Source: an uncultured Arcobacter sp. (GTDB lineage Bacteria > Campylobacterota > Campylobacteria > Campylobacterales > Arcobacteraceae). Taken from it: a stretch of 6,422 nucleotides of DNA. Where the stretch lies: assembly GCA_913062735.1 (NCBI GenBank), contig CAJXWI010000155.1, forward strand, positions 1-6,422. Direction: 5' to 3'. This document shows, one piece after another, positions 5,781-6,422 of the stretch (position 1 is its first letter; the number at the start of each line of letters is the position of its first letter). The notes under the pieces were generated by a model. The model searched no databases. It was not told where the DNA came from and saw only the letters and a program-made list of their open reading frames with translations. Position numbers and translations under genes: made by a program.

Positions 5781-6422
5781 TTTTTTCTCCTAGTATTTCT
5801 GTTATATGTTGGGGTTTATTAAAATAGTAACCTTGGGCATAGTCTATATCCAGTGTTTTTACATAACGCAAGATTTTCAAATCACTTACAAATTCTGCAA
5901 CGACTTTTATTTTATGAAGTTTTGAAAAATCAACAATGCTTTTTATTAAAGATCGATAAATGTCCGTATCAATATTTTTAATCAAAGAACCATCAATTTT
6001 TATATAATCTATGTTCAAGTTTAAAATGTTGTCGTAGTTTGAAAAACCAGAACCAAAATCATCGATTGCTACTTTAACTCCATACTTTTTAACTTCTTGT
6101 ATAAAATCATTGACCAGTTCATAATTGGTGATTTTTTCACTTTCAAGTATTTCAATGGTAAGCATTTCTCCTATATGATTGTTTTGTAACTCATCAATTA
6201 TGATTTTCTTTAGTTTTGGATTAAGCATATCACTAAAATCAAGATTAATACTAATATTGATTTTATATTTTCTTATATATAAAGAGACTTTTCTTATAAG
6301 TATGGCCATTAGTTTGGTATAAAGTCTAAATTTTTTAGATTTTTCAATAAAAACAGCAGGATAAAGAATATTGTCGTCTTTATCAAAAACACGCATAAGT
6401 GCCTCGTACTTATAAATACTTT
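5770..6422 (-). CDS. EAL-domain protein, probable c-di-GMP phosphodiesterase (5' end outside window)
   Basis: EAL domains cleave cyclic di-GMP to linear pGpG using two metal ions. The frame stays open to the window edge: the codons before the ATG at 6396 read SIYKYEAL, so that Met is the one following the EAL motif and the true start lies to the right, with any sensory N-terminal region. Counting that Met as 1, the catalytic set is present: EAL (-3 to -1), Asn51 in INLDFS, Glu82 in IEILES, DDFGSG (112-117), Lys133 in YIKID, Glu168 in VAEFVS and Gln188 in QGYYF. The one departure is the AEGVE motif, which reads AEFVS (167-171), so the second glutamate is a serine. Activity is likely but not certain. 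No membrane segment is visible. The 3' end overlaps the GGDEF-like gene by 11 bases. Confidence 0.9.
   Translation of the reverse strand, partial: SIYKYEALMRVFDKDDNILYPAVFIEKSKKFRLYTKLMAILIRKVSLYIRKYKINISINLDFSDMLNPKLKKIIIDELQNNHIGEMLTIEILESEKITNYELVNDFIQEVKKYGVKVAIDDFGSGFSNYDNILNLNIDYIKIDGSLIKNIDTDIYRSLIKSIVDFSKLHKIKVVAEFVSDLKILRYVKTLDIDYAQGYYFNKPQHITEILGEKNEK
5787..5791 (-). promoter_or_regulatory. Ribosome binding site for the GGDEF-like gene
   Basis: On the minus strand AGGAG lies 6 adenines before the ATG at 5780, inside the 3' end of the EAL gene. An in-frame TAG at 5792-5790 rules out a longer form of the downstream protein. Confidence 0.75.

Noticed and set aside
4983..6422. A single GGDEF-EAL gene broken by a frameshift
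   Set aside because: The order is EAL then GGDEF, the second frame has its own AGGAG and ATG, and an in-frame TAG lies just upstream of it, so two real genes are the better reading.

Overview
This AT-rich window (roughly 30% G+C by eye) comes from a bacterium. The base composition, tight gene overlaps and a degenerate GGDEF protein with a 'YNRKW' motif suggest the Arcobacter group of Campylobacterota, but that is an inference without any database search.

Positions 1-2230 (+) hold a tripartite TRAP transporter: the C-terminal end of the periplasmic solute-binding protein (DctP family, 5' end outside the window), the small 4-TM subunit (DctQ) and the large permease (DctM). The three genes are tightly packed, and a perfect 12-bp hairpin terminator directly follows the permease stop codon. 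Positions 2231-2661 hold a possible 72-residue hydrophobic protein, flanked by two near-identical 23-bp boxes (19 of 23 matching) that could be regulatory. Positions 2662-4975 (+) hold pxpA-pxpB-pxpC, a complete ATP-dependent 5-oxoprolinase with 1-bp and 4-bp gene overlaps. Positions 4983-6422 (-) hold a convergent pair: an EAL-domain protein (5' end outside the window, EAL motif present right at the window edge) followed, with an 11-bp overlap, by a protein with a badly degenerated GGDEF domain.

The left and middle blocks make sense together. TRAP receptors that bind pyroglutamate are known from Bordetella, and PxpABC hydrolyses 5-oxoproline (pyroglutamate) to glutamate. The simplest reading is an uptake and catabolism locus for pyroglutamate, in two transcription units that may share a regulator. 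The right-hand pair looks like a c-di-GMP module: a probable phosphodiesterase plus a catalytically dead GGDEF partner. It is convergent with pxpC and has no evident link to the transport locus. No mobile element, tRNA, rRNA or CRISPR array was seen.
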